A stretch of 38,900 nucleotides of DNA, from assembly GCA_035997045.1 (NCBI GenBank), contig DASYIY010000016.1, positions 1-38,900 on the forward strand. Reading direction: 5' to 3'. The position numbers and the translations under genes were made by a program. The DNA is from VRUE01 sp035997045 (GTDB lineage: Bacteria > Actinomycetota > Thermoleophilia > Solirubrobacterales > 70-9). Below are positions 8,125-15,969 of the stretch, piece by piece. Position 1 is the first letter of the stretch; every line of letters starts with the position of its first letter. The notes beneath the pieces were generated by a model, which was given only the letters and a program-made list of their open reading frames with translations, ran no database searches and had not been told where the DNA came from.

Positions 8125-8591
8125 CGCCGCAACGGTAGCGCCGCCCCGGCGGACCGGCAGTCGCTCGGCCCTCGATACAGGTTTTTAACCACGCTTTTGC
8201 TTCGCCTGATTCGATGGTCCCGGTCCGGGTATCCAACGCCTGACGGGGTCCGTCGCAGGCGCGCAAAGCAGTCTGTGATCCCACTCACACACAAACCGCA
8301 CATACGTTCGTACGCTGTTCAAGGATTCGCAGAGGACAACCGATAGAAGGGGCAGATCGAAAAGACTTTTTGGCTGGGTTCGGAGTCGCCCATACGGCTC
8401 TTGTCGCTTCCCACGACGAGTGCCCGCGACTCATCAAAGGGCCCACCTACCTCCCACGGATCCACATATATAGAGATACATATCTCTCCTCCCTGTAGTA
8501 ACCCCAGAACTCGCCTCGGCTCCCCGCCGGGGCGTTTTCTGTTGTGGGCTTTAATTCGAGGAATGGCTCAGCCGCTGGAGGCGACTTAATC
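8125..8591. other. Long intergenic region upstream of tlyA
   Basis: 467 bases without a convincing gene. It holds the left copy of the ~60-bp repeat (8446-8509), a short GC stem CCCC-GCC-GGGG followed by CGTTTT at 8522-8538 that could be a weak plus-strand terminator, and an AT-richer patch near 8185-8200 that might serve tlyA as promoter on the minus strand. A 61-codon reverse frame at 8447-8632 reads through the repeat but has no family features. Nothing else was recognised. Confidence 0.6.
8446..8509. repeat. Island-flanking direct repeat, left copy
   Basis: 64 bp sharing about 44 of 48 aligned core positions with 17491-17547, in the same orientation. Conserved blocks in order: CCTACCT, GGA(T/C)CCACATA(T/C)ATAGAGA, a palindrome (here AGAGAT-ACAT-ATCTCT at 8472-8487), CCTCCCT, and GTAACCCCAGAA at 8498-8509. 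The palindrome is kept in both copies although its centre differs in length by 4 bp, which points to a selected stem or protein site. On the minus strand the same block reads AGGGAGGAGAG, Shine-Dalgarno-like, but the short frames after it differ between copies. Confidence 0.88.
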
Positions 8592-8828
8592 GTGGCGGAG
8601 CAGGTGCCGGCGGTCTGCGATGTGCTCGCCACGATCGAGTGCCGCGATTGGGCACGACTGGAACGCCTGCTCGACCCCGATGTTCACTGGACGACCGCGA
8701 TAGAGGAGCATCTGCACGGACCGGGCGAGGTGATTGCCCTCTTGGCGGGCGATCCTCCCCCGTCCCCGCCGGCCTTCCACGAAGTGCGCGACGGGCTAAT
8801 CGTTCGCTGGATCGACACTCCCGGCTGA
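8592..8828 (+). CDS. Short SnoaL/NTF2-like protein
   Basis: 78 aa from the GTG at 8592, which has GGAGG about 11 bp upstream; an upstream ATG at 8544 lacks a good site. The sequence (VCDVLATIECRDWARLERLL, DVHWTT, then LHGPGEVIALL) follows the start of SnoaL-like cone folds: helix, 'L-P-D-V-x-W', and a 'G-x-x-V/I' turn. It is shorter than usual (about 110-130 aa), lacking some final strands, so it may be a reduced or decayed member. Function unknown. It is the first gene inside the island and is convergent with the GNAT gene. Confidence 0.5.
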   Translation: MAEQVPAVCDVLATIECRDWARLERLLDPDVHWTTAIEEHLHGPGEVIALLAGDPPPSPPAFHEVRDGLIVRWIDTPG

Positions 8829-8854
8829 ACCGAGGCGCGACCCCGCTCGACGGC

Positions 8855-9283
8855 CTACAGATTGCGCACGCGGCGACCGATCTCCCGATCCTTGTGATAG
8901 CCGGCGGACTCCCAGAACGCCCCGGCTGCCTCGTCGTCAAATGCGACCAGGGCCGTGATTCGACTGACCCCGCAGCTACGCAAGTACTCCTCGCCAGCCC
9001 GCGTCAGCGCGATCCCGATGCCCTGCCGCCGGTACCCGTCGCGAACAGCAAGCCGGTACATGTTCCCCCGCCAACCATCCCAGCCGGCGATCAGTGCGCC
9101 GACGATCTCCTCGCCTCGCTCGGCAACCAGAAGAGCAGCCAGGGAATCCCCAATCAAGCGCTCGATGTCATCGAGGCGGTCGGCCGTCGAAGCGTGCTCG
9201 CTCCGCGCCCCGGCCCAAAGCTCCAGGACCGCTTGCGCGTCCTCGGGCCGACACCGACGTATCGTGACTCCCTCCCAAATCAA
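8855..9283 (-). CDS. GNAT family N-acetyltransferase
   Basis: 142 aa. Typical GNAT order: TIRRCRPEDAQAVLELW at the N-terminus, the beta4 segment GNMYRLAVRDGYRRQGIGIA with the acetyl-CoA pyrophosphate loop (R-R-Q-G-I-G-I-A), then GVSRITALVAFDDEAAGAFW and ESAGYHKD near the C-terminus. It probably acetylates a small-molecule amine or a protein N-terminus; the substrate cannot be told. The annotated start is TTG at 9283; a GGGAGGG run lies just inside this start, so the true start may be slightly downstream. It sits between the SnoaL-like gene and secreted protein A. Confidence 0.87.
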   Translation of the reverse strand: MIWEGVTIRRCRPEDAQAVLELWAGARSEHASTADRLDDIERLIGDSLAALLVAERGEEIVGALIAGWDGWRGNMYRLAVRDGYRRQGIGIALTRAGEEYLRSCGVSRITALVAFDDEAAGAFWESAGYHKDREIGRRVRNL

Positions 9284-9330
9284 GGCGACAGTGTGGCACC
9301 GCTGGCGCTACCGCAGCGGACGAGTCGACC

Positions 9331-10182
9331 TCAGCCCCCGAGGTGGCGCAGCAGGGAGACCATGGCCTCGCCGTCGCCGGCGTTGACCGTTGCGTAGAAG
9401 CCGGAGACGTAGCGCAGGGCCGCGTCGGCGCAGGCGTAGAGCCGGCCGGCCGAGAGCTGGGCGCCGCCCGGCGAGGGCGAGAGGTTGCCGAGGACGACGA
9501 CGTCGGGGTTGGCGGCGCGAGCCTGGGCCGCGGTCCGGCGCAGAAAGGATGCATAGGCTCGCGCTCCCGAAGGCTCGAGCGTCTGGGCCTGGATATCGAT
9601 CATGTCGGCGTAGCGGGCAGCCTTGCCGGCCAGGTTGAGGTCGATGTAGCACTGAGCGTTGTCGTCCCCCTGCGGCTGCGGCAGGACGTTACAGAGATCC
9701 TTGGCAGGTCCCAGGTAACAGAGCAGGCCTTCATGGTGAGCGAGGGCGCAGAAACGGCGCTCGTAGTAGGCCGGCCGGCGCTGCTCGGCTTCCGGCGTCT
9801 GCGGCCAGGCCTCGTTGTCGTAGTGGGCGACCTTGATGTAGGAGGGCACTGCGCCGGCAGCGACATCGGCAGCGAATTGCGCATAGCTGCGCCAAAGCGC
9901 CGTGCCGGTGCTGGCCCAGCCGGCGGGAACGGGGTTGGCGCTGAGCGGCGAGGCGTTCTGGACGATCGTCTCCGGGCGGTCGAGACTGCGCGCGGCCTGG
10001 CCGGCGTCAACGCTGCTGATGTTGCGCAGCGAGGAGCTCGCCATCGCCCAGCGCAGAGGCGGCGTCGGGGTCTGCGACGGTTGCGCCGAGGCGATCGCGC
10101 CGATGCCGAGGGCAGCAACGCAAAGCAACGGAATGGCAGCGAACAGCCACTGGCGAGCGCCGGTTGATCGGGGGCGGGACAT
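9331..10182 (-). CDS. Secreted protein of unknown family, copy A
   Basis: 283 aa with a clear signal peptide (about residues 11-33, LFAAIPLLCVAALGIGAIAS) and a good GAGG ribosome site before the ATG. I do not recognise the family. It is a paralog of the gene at 15921-16835: both share NPVPAGW/NLVPAGY, then AQFAADVAAG/AEFSADAGAG, HYDNEAWPQTPEAEQ/VYDPEGWSKTPAAER, GPAKDL/APGRDL, and a common end SLLRHL/SFLRDL. The repeated 'YD-x-E-x-W' step, followed by alternating strands and helices, would suit a TIM-barrel hydrolase such as a glycosidase, but no catalytic pair is certain. Four Cys in the middle could form disulfides outside the cell. It lies 80 bp downstream of the regulator gene on the same strand. 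Confidence 0.8.
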   Translation of the reverse strand: MSRPRSTGARQWLFAAIPLLCVAALGIGAIASAQPSQTPTPPLRWAMASSSLRNISSVDAGQAARSLDRPETIVQNASPLSANPVPAGWASTGTALWRSYAQFAADVAAGAVPSYIKVAHYDNEAWPQTPEAEQRRPAYYERRFCALAHHEGLLCYLGPAKDLCNVLPQPQGDDNAQCYIDLNLAGKAARYADMIDIQAQTLEPSGARAYASFLRRTAAQARAANPDVVVLGNLSPSPGGAQLSAGRLYACADAALRYVSGFYATVNAGDGEAMVSLLRHLGG

Positions 10183-10262
10183 CGACCACCTCTATCGACC
10201 TCGAAAAGGCTCGTTTTAAGCCCTGGGCGCGCTATTGGACGTTCGTCACGCGGCGACGATCC

Positions 10263-11516
10263 TTAAGAGCTCGGGTGGCTCAACTCGTGTTCCATCTCCG
10301 CCAGCGCGAAATCGGGCTCGTGACCGAACGCATCCAGCATTCTCTTCCTGAAGAAGGAGTAACGCCGAAAGGCCTCGCTGCGCCTGCCGCGCCTCAGGCA
10401 GACCTCGAGGAAGAGCTTCTGCACGTCGGTGTCGAACGGCTCCATATCGGCGAGCCGGCGAACGTGGTCGGCGGCCGCGTCGAGACGGCCTGAGGCTATG
10501 CAGATCTGGGCCTGGGCACGCAGCACACGGGCAGCGAGCTCACCGAGGCGCTCGCGCTCCTCCAGGGCCCAATCCACGTATGGGTCCTCGGATAGGAAGG
10601 GCCCCCGGTAGACGCGCAGGGCATCGGCGAGGTGGAGCGAGGCCGCCCCCTCGCAACCCTGCGCGTGCGCGGCGAGACCGGCCCGAGCTTCTCGCTCGAA
10701 CTCGTCGGTGTCGATCCAAACGCCCTGGGTTTCGAAGACGTACCCACCGCGCCGGGCGACGACGAAGCGGGCGGGCGAGCGGTTTGCCCGCTCGGGCTCA
10801 AGCTTCTCGCGCAGGACGTGGACGTAATGCCGCAGACGGTTCTTGCCGTCATCGACCCCGGCCTCGGGCCAAAGCGCCTCGGCGATCCGGTCGCTCGTCA
10901 CCGTGCGCCGCCGCTCGCAGACCAGGTATTTGAACAGCTGCCCGGGGCGCTGCTCGAGCCACTCGCTGTCGAGCGGCCCCTGCGCACCCTCAGCCTGAAA
11001 GTCGCCGAAGGTCTGGATCTGAAGGTCAGCGGAACCCGGAGCCGCCGGGCTCAGCCGGTCGGAAACGCGCCGGCGACGATCGCCGGTGCGCCCCGGTCGA
11101 AGATGGAAGAGAACCCGGGGTTCGTCGGAGTCGACCGGGAACGCGGTCACCCAGGCGGCAGCCTGCAGCCGGTCGACGTCGATGTCCATGCGCACCTCGG
11201 GGGTCTCTCCCTCTGCCTGCAGGGCCAGCCGGGTCAGGCAAGCCCCGCCGATCAGCGGACCGAGGCGCTCGCAGATCAGGTCGCAACAGGTCCAGCCGAG
11301 ACCGCGAGCGGAATGATCGTGCGGCATCAACAGCTGCCGGGCCTTCCTGTTCAGGTAGAGGATCCTGCCTTCGCCGTCGGCAAGCGCCAGGCCATAAAGA
11401 AAGCGCTCGAACAGCAGCGGCGAGTCGACGACCCTGACCGGGGCCAGTAAGGAGCCTCTACCACGCCAGTAGCCACGCTCGAAGCCGGCTGTGTCCGCTG
11501 CCTGAACCTCTCCCAA
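10263..11516 (-). CDS. PAS-BTAD (SARP-type) transcriptional regulator with Cys cluster
   Basis: About 417 aa. N-terminal PAS-like segment (GLALADGEGRILYLNRKAR) carries four Cys in the pattern CC-x3-C-x10-C (about residues 77-93), then an OmpR-type winged helix (LKYLVCERRRTV... WPEAGVDDGKNRLRHYVHVLREKL, about 165-270) and a C-terminal bacterial transcriptional activation domain (about 270-415). This is the SARP arrangement, which activates adjacent biosynthetic operons. The frame is open to a TTG at 11591, but I prefer the TTG at 11516, which has AGGGGG 8 bases upstream. Divergent from the polysaccharide operon and upstream of secreted protein A, so it likely controls both. The Cys cluster suggests redox or metal sensing; this is inference. 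Confidence 0.82.
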   Translation of the reverse strand: MGEVQAADTAGFERGYWRGRGSLLAPVRVVDSPLLFERFLYGLALADGEGRILYLNRKARQLLMPHDHSARGLGWTCCDLICERLGPLIGGACLTRLALQAEGETPEVRMDIDVDRLQAAAWVTAFPVDSDEPRVLFHLRPGRTGDRRRRVSDRLSPAAPGSADLQIQTFGDFQAEGAQGPLDSEWLEQRPGQLFKYLVCERRRTVTSDRIAEALWPEAGVDDGKNRLRHYVHVLREKLEPERANRSPARFVVARRGGYVFETQGVWIDTDEFEREARAGLAAHAQGCEGAASLHLADALRVYRGPFLSEDPYVDWALEERERLGELAARVLRAQAQICIASGRLDAAADHVRRLADMEPFDTDVQKLFLEVCLRRGRRSEAFRRYSFFRKRMLDAFGHEPDFALAEMEHELSHPSS

Positions 11517-11573
11517 AGGAACTGCCCCCTGCGACCCGCCCCAAGCGAGACCGGGTGTGTACGTGCCGCTTGT

Positions 11574-11591
11574 CACACAATAGACACACAA
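11574..11591. promoter_or_regulatory. Tandem heptamer repeat, candidate SARP operator
   Basis: CACACAA at 11574-11580 and again at 11585-11591, separated by TAGA: identical heptamers with an 11-bp period. Direct heptamer repeats at 11-bp spacing are the classic binding arrangement of SARP activators. The site is in the divergent intergenic region between the PAS-BTAD regulator and the GT2 operon, 58 bp before the chosen regulator start and 119 bp before the GT2 start. The outer bases also make a CTTGT-N14-ACAAG dyad. I cannot assign a firm -10 on either side. Confidence 0.5.
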
Positions 11592-11709
11592 GTTTGCTTA
11601 GGTGATTTTTTCTGCCCAACTTTTGGCGATCACGCCTGCGGATACCGGCTAACCGAGATCAAACAATCCCGTAAATAGGGACCTAGCAGGCATCGCATTA
11701 GCTGCGGGC

Positions 11710-13680
11710 GTGGCGATTGGACGGGGGGATACCGCGCCGGCGATCGACGATGCCGAAAACGCCGAGCGAGGACCGCTCGTGCCTGCTTCGGTTGCTCCAG
11801 TCGCTCCGGAAACGCCATTCACCCCCGACACCGCGCCGGCCGGACTCTCGGTTCGGCGCCGCTGGTTCGTGCCGCCGCTACTCCTGCTCGGCTTTGCCAT
11901 CGTCGCGGCGGCGATGGAGTCCTCCTTCCCGCGAATGACCTTCGAGTACGGGCGCTTGATCCGCGACCTCGCCCAGGATCCCCAGCTACTGCTGCCGAAG
12001 CAGGCGTCGATCGCGATCCGGCCGCTGTTCGCCTCGCTACTGGTGCTCTTCGCGCTCTTTGCCGCCGGGCCGCTGAGGCGGCGGCTGCGCCTGCTGGCGA
12101 TGTCGCTCGTCCTCTACGTCTCGATCACGGTGCTCGCCGACGTCGCCCTCGCCCGGCTCTCGGAGATCGGCGGCCCCTCCCCCTTCATGGCCTACGGCAA
12201 CACGATCGCCGGCCTGCTCGGCGTGCTCGTCGTCACCGTCTCGGTGTTCAGCAACGCCCTGCTGCCCGGCGACGTCCGCGTCGACCGGGTGATGCCGCGC
12301 CGCTGGCTACCGCTCATAGCCCTGCTCGCTGCAGCGGCGGCTTCGGTCGCCTGCGTGGCGGCGATCGAGCGCTTCTCCGGCTCCTACATCCACCAGCACC
12401 TCAGCCACGTGCCGCTGCTCGGCGGCAGCGGCTCGGCGATCGTCATGTTCTTCGTCGTCCTGCCGGCGGCGCTCTGCCTCATCGGCGCGATCGTCGGGTT
12501 CTTCCGCTCGCGTCCGGCCCAAGGCAAGTGGCACTCGGTCGCCTTCGTCGTCCCGGCCCGCGAAGAGGAGGAAATGATCGGCGACTGCGTCAGGGCGATC
12601 GCCGCCGCCGCCGCGCAGTATCCGGGCGAGGTCGAAGCGATAGTCGTCGAGAACGGCTCCAGCGACGGCACCCTGGCCGAGGCCCAGGCCGCCTTCGACG
12701 AACACCCGGGCATGTCCTCGTCGCTGGTCGAGTGCCCCCCGCTCGGCAAGAGCCGGGCCCTCAACGTCGGCCTGGCGCAGGCCGAGGCAGACATCGTCGT
12801 CCGCATCGACGCCGACACCCTCGTCACCCCGGAGCTGCTGGTCAAGGTCGTCCCCCACTTCTGGGAGGAGACGGTGGGCGGGGTCGGCGTGTTGCCCGTC
12901 CCCCGCGAACAGCGGGGCTGGATCGCTCACATGCGGGCGATCGAGACCTATTACGGCGCCGCCTTCAAGCGCGCGGCGCAGAACGTCGCCGATTGCGTGA
13001 CGGTGCTGCCGGGCGCGACGGTCGCCTACCGCCGCTCGATCCTGCTCGATCTGGGCGGGTTTGCCGAGGGCGTCAACGGCGAGGACGCCGACATCACGGT
13101 GCGGGTCGGTCGGCTCGGCTACCGGATCGTCGCCGACTGGCGGATCAAGACCTACACCGACACACCACACAACCTCTCGCAGCTACGCGAGCAGCGCATG
13201 CGCTGGTCGCGAGGGCTCTACCACATGATCGGCCGCAACCGGTCGGCGATTTGGATGAGGCAGGGGGTGCGGGGGATGTGGATGCTCCCCTGGGCCTCTT
13301 TCATGATGTTTCGCAAGCTGATGCTGGTCCCGTTCGCCGTCGCGGTGATCGCGATGATCCTCGTTCATCCCTCGACGCTTCCCCTGCGCGAGGTTGCGGC
13401 CGCGGGGGCGATCGTGATCGGCGTCCAGCTGCTGCAGATGGTGGTGGTGATGCTCTGCTACGGCAAGCCGAGCCTCGTCGCCGTACTTCCCAGCTACCTC
13501 GTCTTTCGCCTGATCGTCACCTACTACGCGCTGGAGGCTTTGCTGACCCTGGCGATCGGCCCGGCGAAGAAAGAGCCGGTGGCGAGGGACGAAGCGCCTG
13601 TCCTCACCTTGGTGCCGAAGACCTTGTCGGCTCACGAGCGATCCCATCCCATTCCAACCCCCATCAACCAGGAGGCATAG
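11710..13680 (+). CDS. Processive membrane glycosyltransferase 2 (PgaC/cellulose-synthase type)
   Basis: 656 aa. N-terminal extension rich in Ala/Pro (1-50), then about five or six membrane helices (52-70, 104-120, 128-150, 165-182, 200-220, 242-265), a cytoplasmic GT-A domain (275-500), and C-terminal helices. GT2 signatures are complete: VPAREEEEMI, VENGSSDGT, R365-I-D-A-D with D367/D369, GED at 457-459 as catalytic base region, and Q495-R-M-R-W, the QxxRW motif of processive synthases. It should polymerise a UDP-sugar into a beta-linked chain and pass it through the membrane. GTG start at 11710 with weak ribosome site. The stop abuts the SQD1 gene (next codon is its ATG), so they are co-translated. 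PgaC-like chain chemistry is inferred from the neighbouring PgaB-type deacetylase. Confidence 0.9.
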   Translation: MAIGRGDTAPAIDDAENAERGPLVPASVAPVAPETPFTPDTAPAGLSVRRRWFVPPLLLLGFAIVAAAMESSFPRMTFEYGRLIRDLAQDPQLLLPKQASIAIRPLFASLLVLFALFAAGPLRRRLRLLAMSLVLYVSITVLADVALARLSEIGGPSPFMAYGNTIAGLLGVLVVTVSVFSNALLPGDVRVDRVMPRRWLPLIALLAAAAASVACVAAIERFSGSYIHQHLSHVPLLGGSGSAIVMFFVVLPAALCLIGAIVGFFRSRPAQGKWHSVAFVVPAREEEEMIGDCVRAIAAAAAQYPGEVEAIVVENGSSDGTLAEAQAAFDEHPGMSSSLVECPPLGKSRALNVGLAQAEADIVVRIDADTLVTPELLVKVVPHFWEETVGGVGVLPVPREQRGWIAHMRAIETYYGAAFKRAAQNVADCVTVLPGATVAYRRSILLDLGGFAEGVNGEDADITVRVGRLGYRIVADWRIKTYTDTPHNLSQLREQRMRWSRGLYHMIGRNRSAIWMRQGVRGMWMLPWASFMMFRKLMLVPFAVAVIAMILVHPSTLPLREVAAAGAIVIGVQLLQMVVVMLCYGKPSLVAVLPSYLVFRLIVTYYALEALLTLAIGPAKKEPVARDEAPVLTLVPKTLSAHERSHPIPTPINQEA

Positions 13681-14859
13681 ATGCGTGTTCTGATCCTTGG
13701 CGGAGACGGCTATCTCGGATGGCCGACCGCGATGCATTTCTCCAGCCGCGACCACGAGGTGCACGTCGTCGATAACTACCTGCGCCGCAACATGCACAGC
13801 GGCAACGGATCCGACTCGCTGACTCCGATTCGCTCGCTGACCGACCGGCTCGACGCCTGGCGCGATCTCAGCGGCCGCGAGATCACCCACACGATCGGCG
13901 ACCTGACCGACTACGACGTGGTCGAGGGCGTCTTCCGCGAGTTCCAGCCCGAGGCCGTCGTCCACTACGGGGAGCAACCGAGCGCGCCCTACTCGATGGC
14001 CAGCCGCCAGAAGGCGATCGAGACCCAGGTCAACAACGTCGTCAACACGATGAACGTGATCTACGCGATCCGCGACATCGCGCCCGAGGCTCACCTGATC
14101 AAGCTCGGGACGATGGGCGAGTACGGCACCCCGAACATCGATATCGAGGAGGGCTTTATCGATATCACCCACAACGGGCGCCAGGACCGCCTGCCGTTCC
14201 CGAAACTGCCGCCCTCGCTCTACCACTGCTCGAAGGTGCACGACTCGACCAACATTCACTTCGCTTCCCGGGTCTGGGGCCTTCGTGCCACCGACCTCAA
14301 CCAGGGCGTCGTCTACGGCATGCAGACGCCGGAGACAGCGCTTGACGAGCGCCTGGCGACGCGCTTCGACTACGACGAGGTATTCGGCACCGCGCTCAAC
14401 CGCTTCTGCGTGCAGGCGGCGATCGGGCAGCCGTTGACCGTCTACGGCAAGGGCGGCCAGACCCGCGGCTACCTCAACATCCTCGACACTCTGCGCTGCG
14501 TCGAGCTTTCGGCACTGAACCCGGCCGCAGAGGGCGAGTACCGGGTCTTCAACCAGTTCACCGAGCAGTTCTCGATCAAAGAGCTGGCGACTCTCGTGCA
14601 GGTCGCCGCGACCGAGCACGGCATTGAAGATGTCCGGGTCGAATCGCTGGAGAACCCGCGGGTCGAGCTCGAGGAGCACTACTACAACGCCAAGCACACC
14701 AAGCTGCTCGAGCTGGGGCTGGAGCCGCACCTGCTCTCGCAGTCGCTGGTGAAGTCGATGCTGGCGGAAATCGAACGCCACAGCGACCGCATCATCGCCG
14801 AGTCGATCCTGCCCAAGACACAGTGGCGCGTGAAGAGCGCCGAGCCGGCCCTGGTCTGA
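13681..14859 (+). CDS. sqdB: UDP-sulfoquinovose synthase (SQD1/SqdB)
   Basis: 392 aa short-chain dehydrogenase/epimerase fold that converts UDP-glucose and sulfite to UDP-sulfoquinovose with bound NAD. Glycine loop GGDGYLGWPT near the start; catalytic triad T144 in LGTMGEYGTPN, Y181 and K185 in YHCSKVHDS, at the spacing of plant SQD1. Long blocks DLNQGVVYG, FGTALNRFCVQAA, TVYGKGGQTRGYL, RVFNQFTEQFS and EEHYYNAKHTKL are specific to SQD1 rather than general epimerases, so the call is firm. Usually it is paired with a sulfolipid transferase (SqdX/SQD2); none is here. Instead it is directly joined to a processive GT2 and a polysaccharide deacetylase, which suggests that sulfoquinovose goes into a polymer. 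Confidence 0.94.
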   Translation: MRVLILGGDGYLGWPTAMHFSSRDHEVHVVDNYLRRNMHSGNGSDSLTPIRSLTDRLDAWRDLSGREITHTIGDLTDYDVVEGVFREFQPEAVVHYGEQPSAPYSMASRQKAIETQVNNVVNTMNVIYAIRDIAPEAHLIKLGTMGEYGTPNIDIEEGFIDITHNGRQDRLPFPKLPPSLYHCSKVHDSTNIHFASRVWGLRATDLNQGVVYGMQTPETALDERLATRFDYDEVFGTALNRFCVQAAIGQPLTVYGKGGQTRGYLNILDTLRCVELSALNPAAEGEYRVFNQFTEQFSIKELATLVQVAATEHGIEDVRVESLENPRVELEEHYYNAKHTKLLELGLEPHLLSQSLVKSMLAEIERHSDRIIAESILPKTQWRVKSAEPALV

Positions 14860-14868
14860 ACGGACGCC

Positions 14869-15969
14869 GTGCAGAGCCCCAGCGACACGACCCCGCGCCG
14901 GAAACGGCTGACGAGAGCACTCCGCCTGTCGGTTGCGGGGATCGTGTGCTGGGGCCTGCTGATAGCCGGGGCAGCGGCGATCGTCCTGGTCAAAGACAAC
15001 GAAGCCGCTGAGGCGCGGGAAGCGATGCCCGCGCCCCACGCCAGGCTCGACCCACGCGAGCTCTCCACCTGGAGCCACTTTCCCGACTACCGCAACGAGA
15101 TCCCCGTGCTTGCCTACCACGGCGTCAACTCCGAATCGAGCTACCTGACGGTGACGAGACGGCGCTTTGCCGAGCAGTTGCTGGCACTGCACATCGCCGG
15201 ATTCCACACGGTCACGATCGGCCAGTACGCCCGCTACATGAAGACCGGGAGCACAGCGGGGCTGCCTTCAAAGCCGATCCTGCTCACCTTCGACGACGGC
15301 CGCCTCGACTCTTACCAGGGGGCCGATAAGACGCTCGCCAAGTACCACGACACGGCGGTGATGTTCGTCGTCGCCTCCTGGCCCGACGAAGACCCCGGCT
15401 GGGCGCTGCACTGGAACGAGCTGGTCAAGATGCAGCAGAGCGGGCGCTGGGAAATCCAGGAGCACGCGGGGGCCGGCCACACCTTCGTTCCAATCGACTC
15501 CGACGGCGGCACCGGCGAGTTCTATGCCTACCGGGAGTGGCGCGAAAGCGGCCTCGAACCGTTCTCCGCCTACAAGGCACGCGTCGTCCACGACGTGCGC
15601 TGGGGCGAGCGGGTGCTGAAGGAACACATTCCCGGCTACCGCCCGGTCGCCTTCGCGGTCCCCTACTCCAACTACGGCCAGCGCTTCAGCAACGACCCGC
15701 GGATCCCGCGCTACTTCCTGCCCTTCCTGCACACGCAGTTCCCCGTCGTCTTCGACGGCGACTACCTCGACGAGGGCAAGCGGCGGCCGGACGAGATCAA
15801 GGGAAGGTGGAGCCCCGAGCTCGGCTACCGGATCACGCAGGGGCCGGTGATGAACCTCCCCGACCTCAGCTGCCGCCTGCACGACTTCGTCGCGCGGATA
15901 CCGCTGTGGCGCGAGTACTCGTGCCTCAAGTTCGACCGGAGCAACGTCCCATCCGCTCATTCCGACTAG
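14869..15969 (+). CDS. PgaB-type polysaccharide deacetylase (CE4)
   Basis: 366 aa, with an N-terminal membrane anchor or signal (about 18-41). The NodB/CE4 domain has LAYHGVNSESSYLTV (the PgaB-like YHxV start), LLTFDDG with the metal/base pair D142-D143, and a second metal motif EHAGAGH with H199 and H204 in the H-x4-H spacing of PgaB, not the H-x3-H of most CE4 enzymes. It should remove N-acetyl groups from a hexosamine polymer outside the cytoplasm. GTG start 9 bp after the SQD1 stop; its end overlaps the next gene by 49 bp. PgaB has a second C-terminal hydrolase domain; here that part is absent and a separate secreted protein follows. Confidence 0.9.
   Translation: MQSPSDTTPRRKRLTRALRLSVAGIVCWGLLIAGAAAIVLVKDNEAAEAREAMPAPHARLDPRELSTWSHFPDYRNEIPVLAYHGVNSESSYLTVTRRRFAEQLLALHIAGFHTVTIGQYARYMKTGSTAGLPSKPILLTFDDGRLDSYQGADKTLAKYHDTAVMFVVASWPDEDPGWALHWNELVKMQQSGRWEIQEHAGAGHTFVPIDSDGGTGEFYAYREWRESGLEPFSAYKARVVHDVRWGERVLKEHIPGYRPVAFAVPYSNYGQRFSNDPRIPRYFLPFLHTQFPVVFDGDYLDEGKRRPDEIKGRWSPELGYRITQGPVMNLPDLSCRLHDFVARIPLWREYSCLKFDRSNVPSAHSD

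Noticed and set aside
8280..8320. LexA/SOS-box-like sequence near CATACGTTCGTACG
   Set aside because: It lacks the GAAC-N4-GTTC spacing of actinobacterial SOS boxes.
8362..8378. ACTTTTTGG-like motif resembling the inner pair of the 6350-6465 repeat
   Set aside because: A single short match without its partner arm; probably chance in a T-run.
8434..8481. 15-codon reading frames after a Shine-Dalgarno-like run on the minus strand of both flanking repeats
   Set aside because: The frames of the two copies are out of register, so the peptides are not conserved; conservation is at nucleotide level.
13183..15207. Minus-strand open frame of 674 codons opposite the GT2/SQD1/deacetylase genes
   Set aside because: Its product has no domain features, and the plus-strand genes in the same stretch have complete catalytic motifs.
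15537..15920. Open frame upstream of secreted protein B
   Set aside because: It overlaps the deacetylase in another frame, is Arg/Pro-rich like other high-GC shadows, and the signal sequence begins only after the GTG at 15921.
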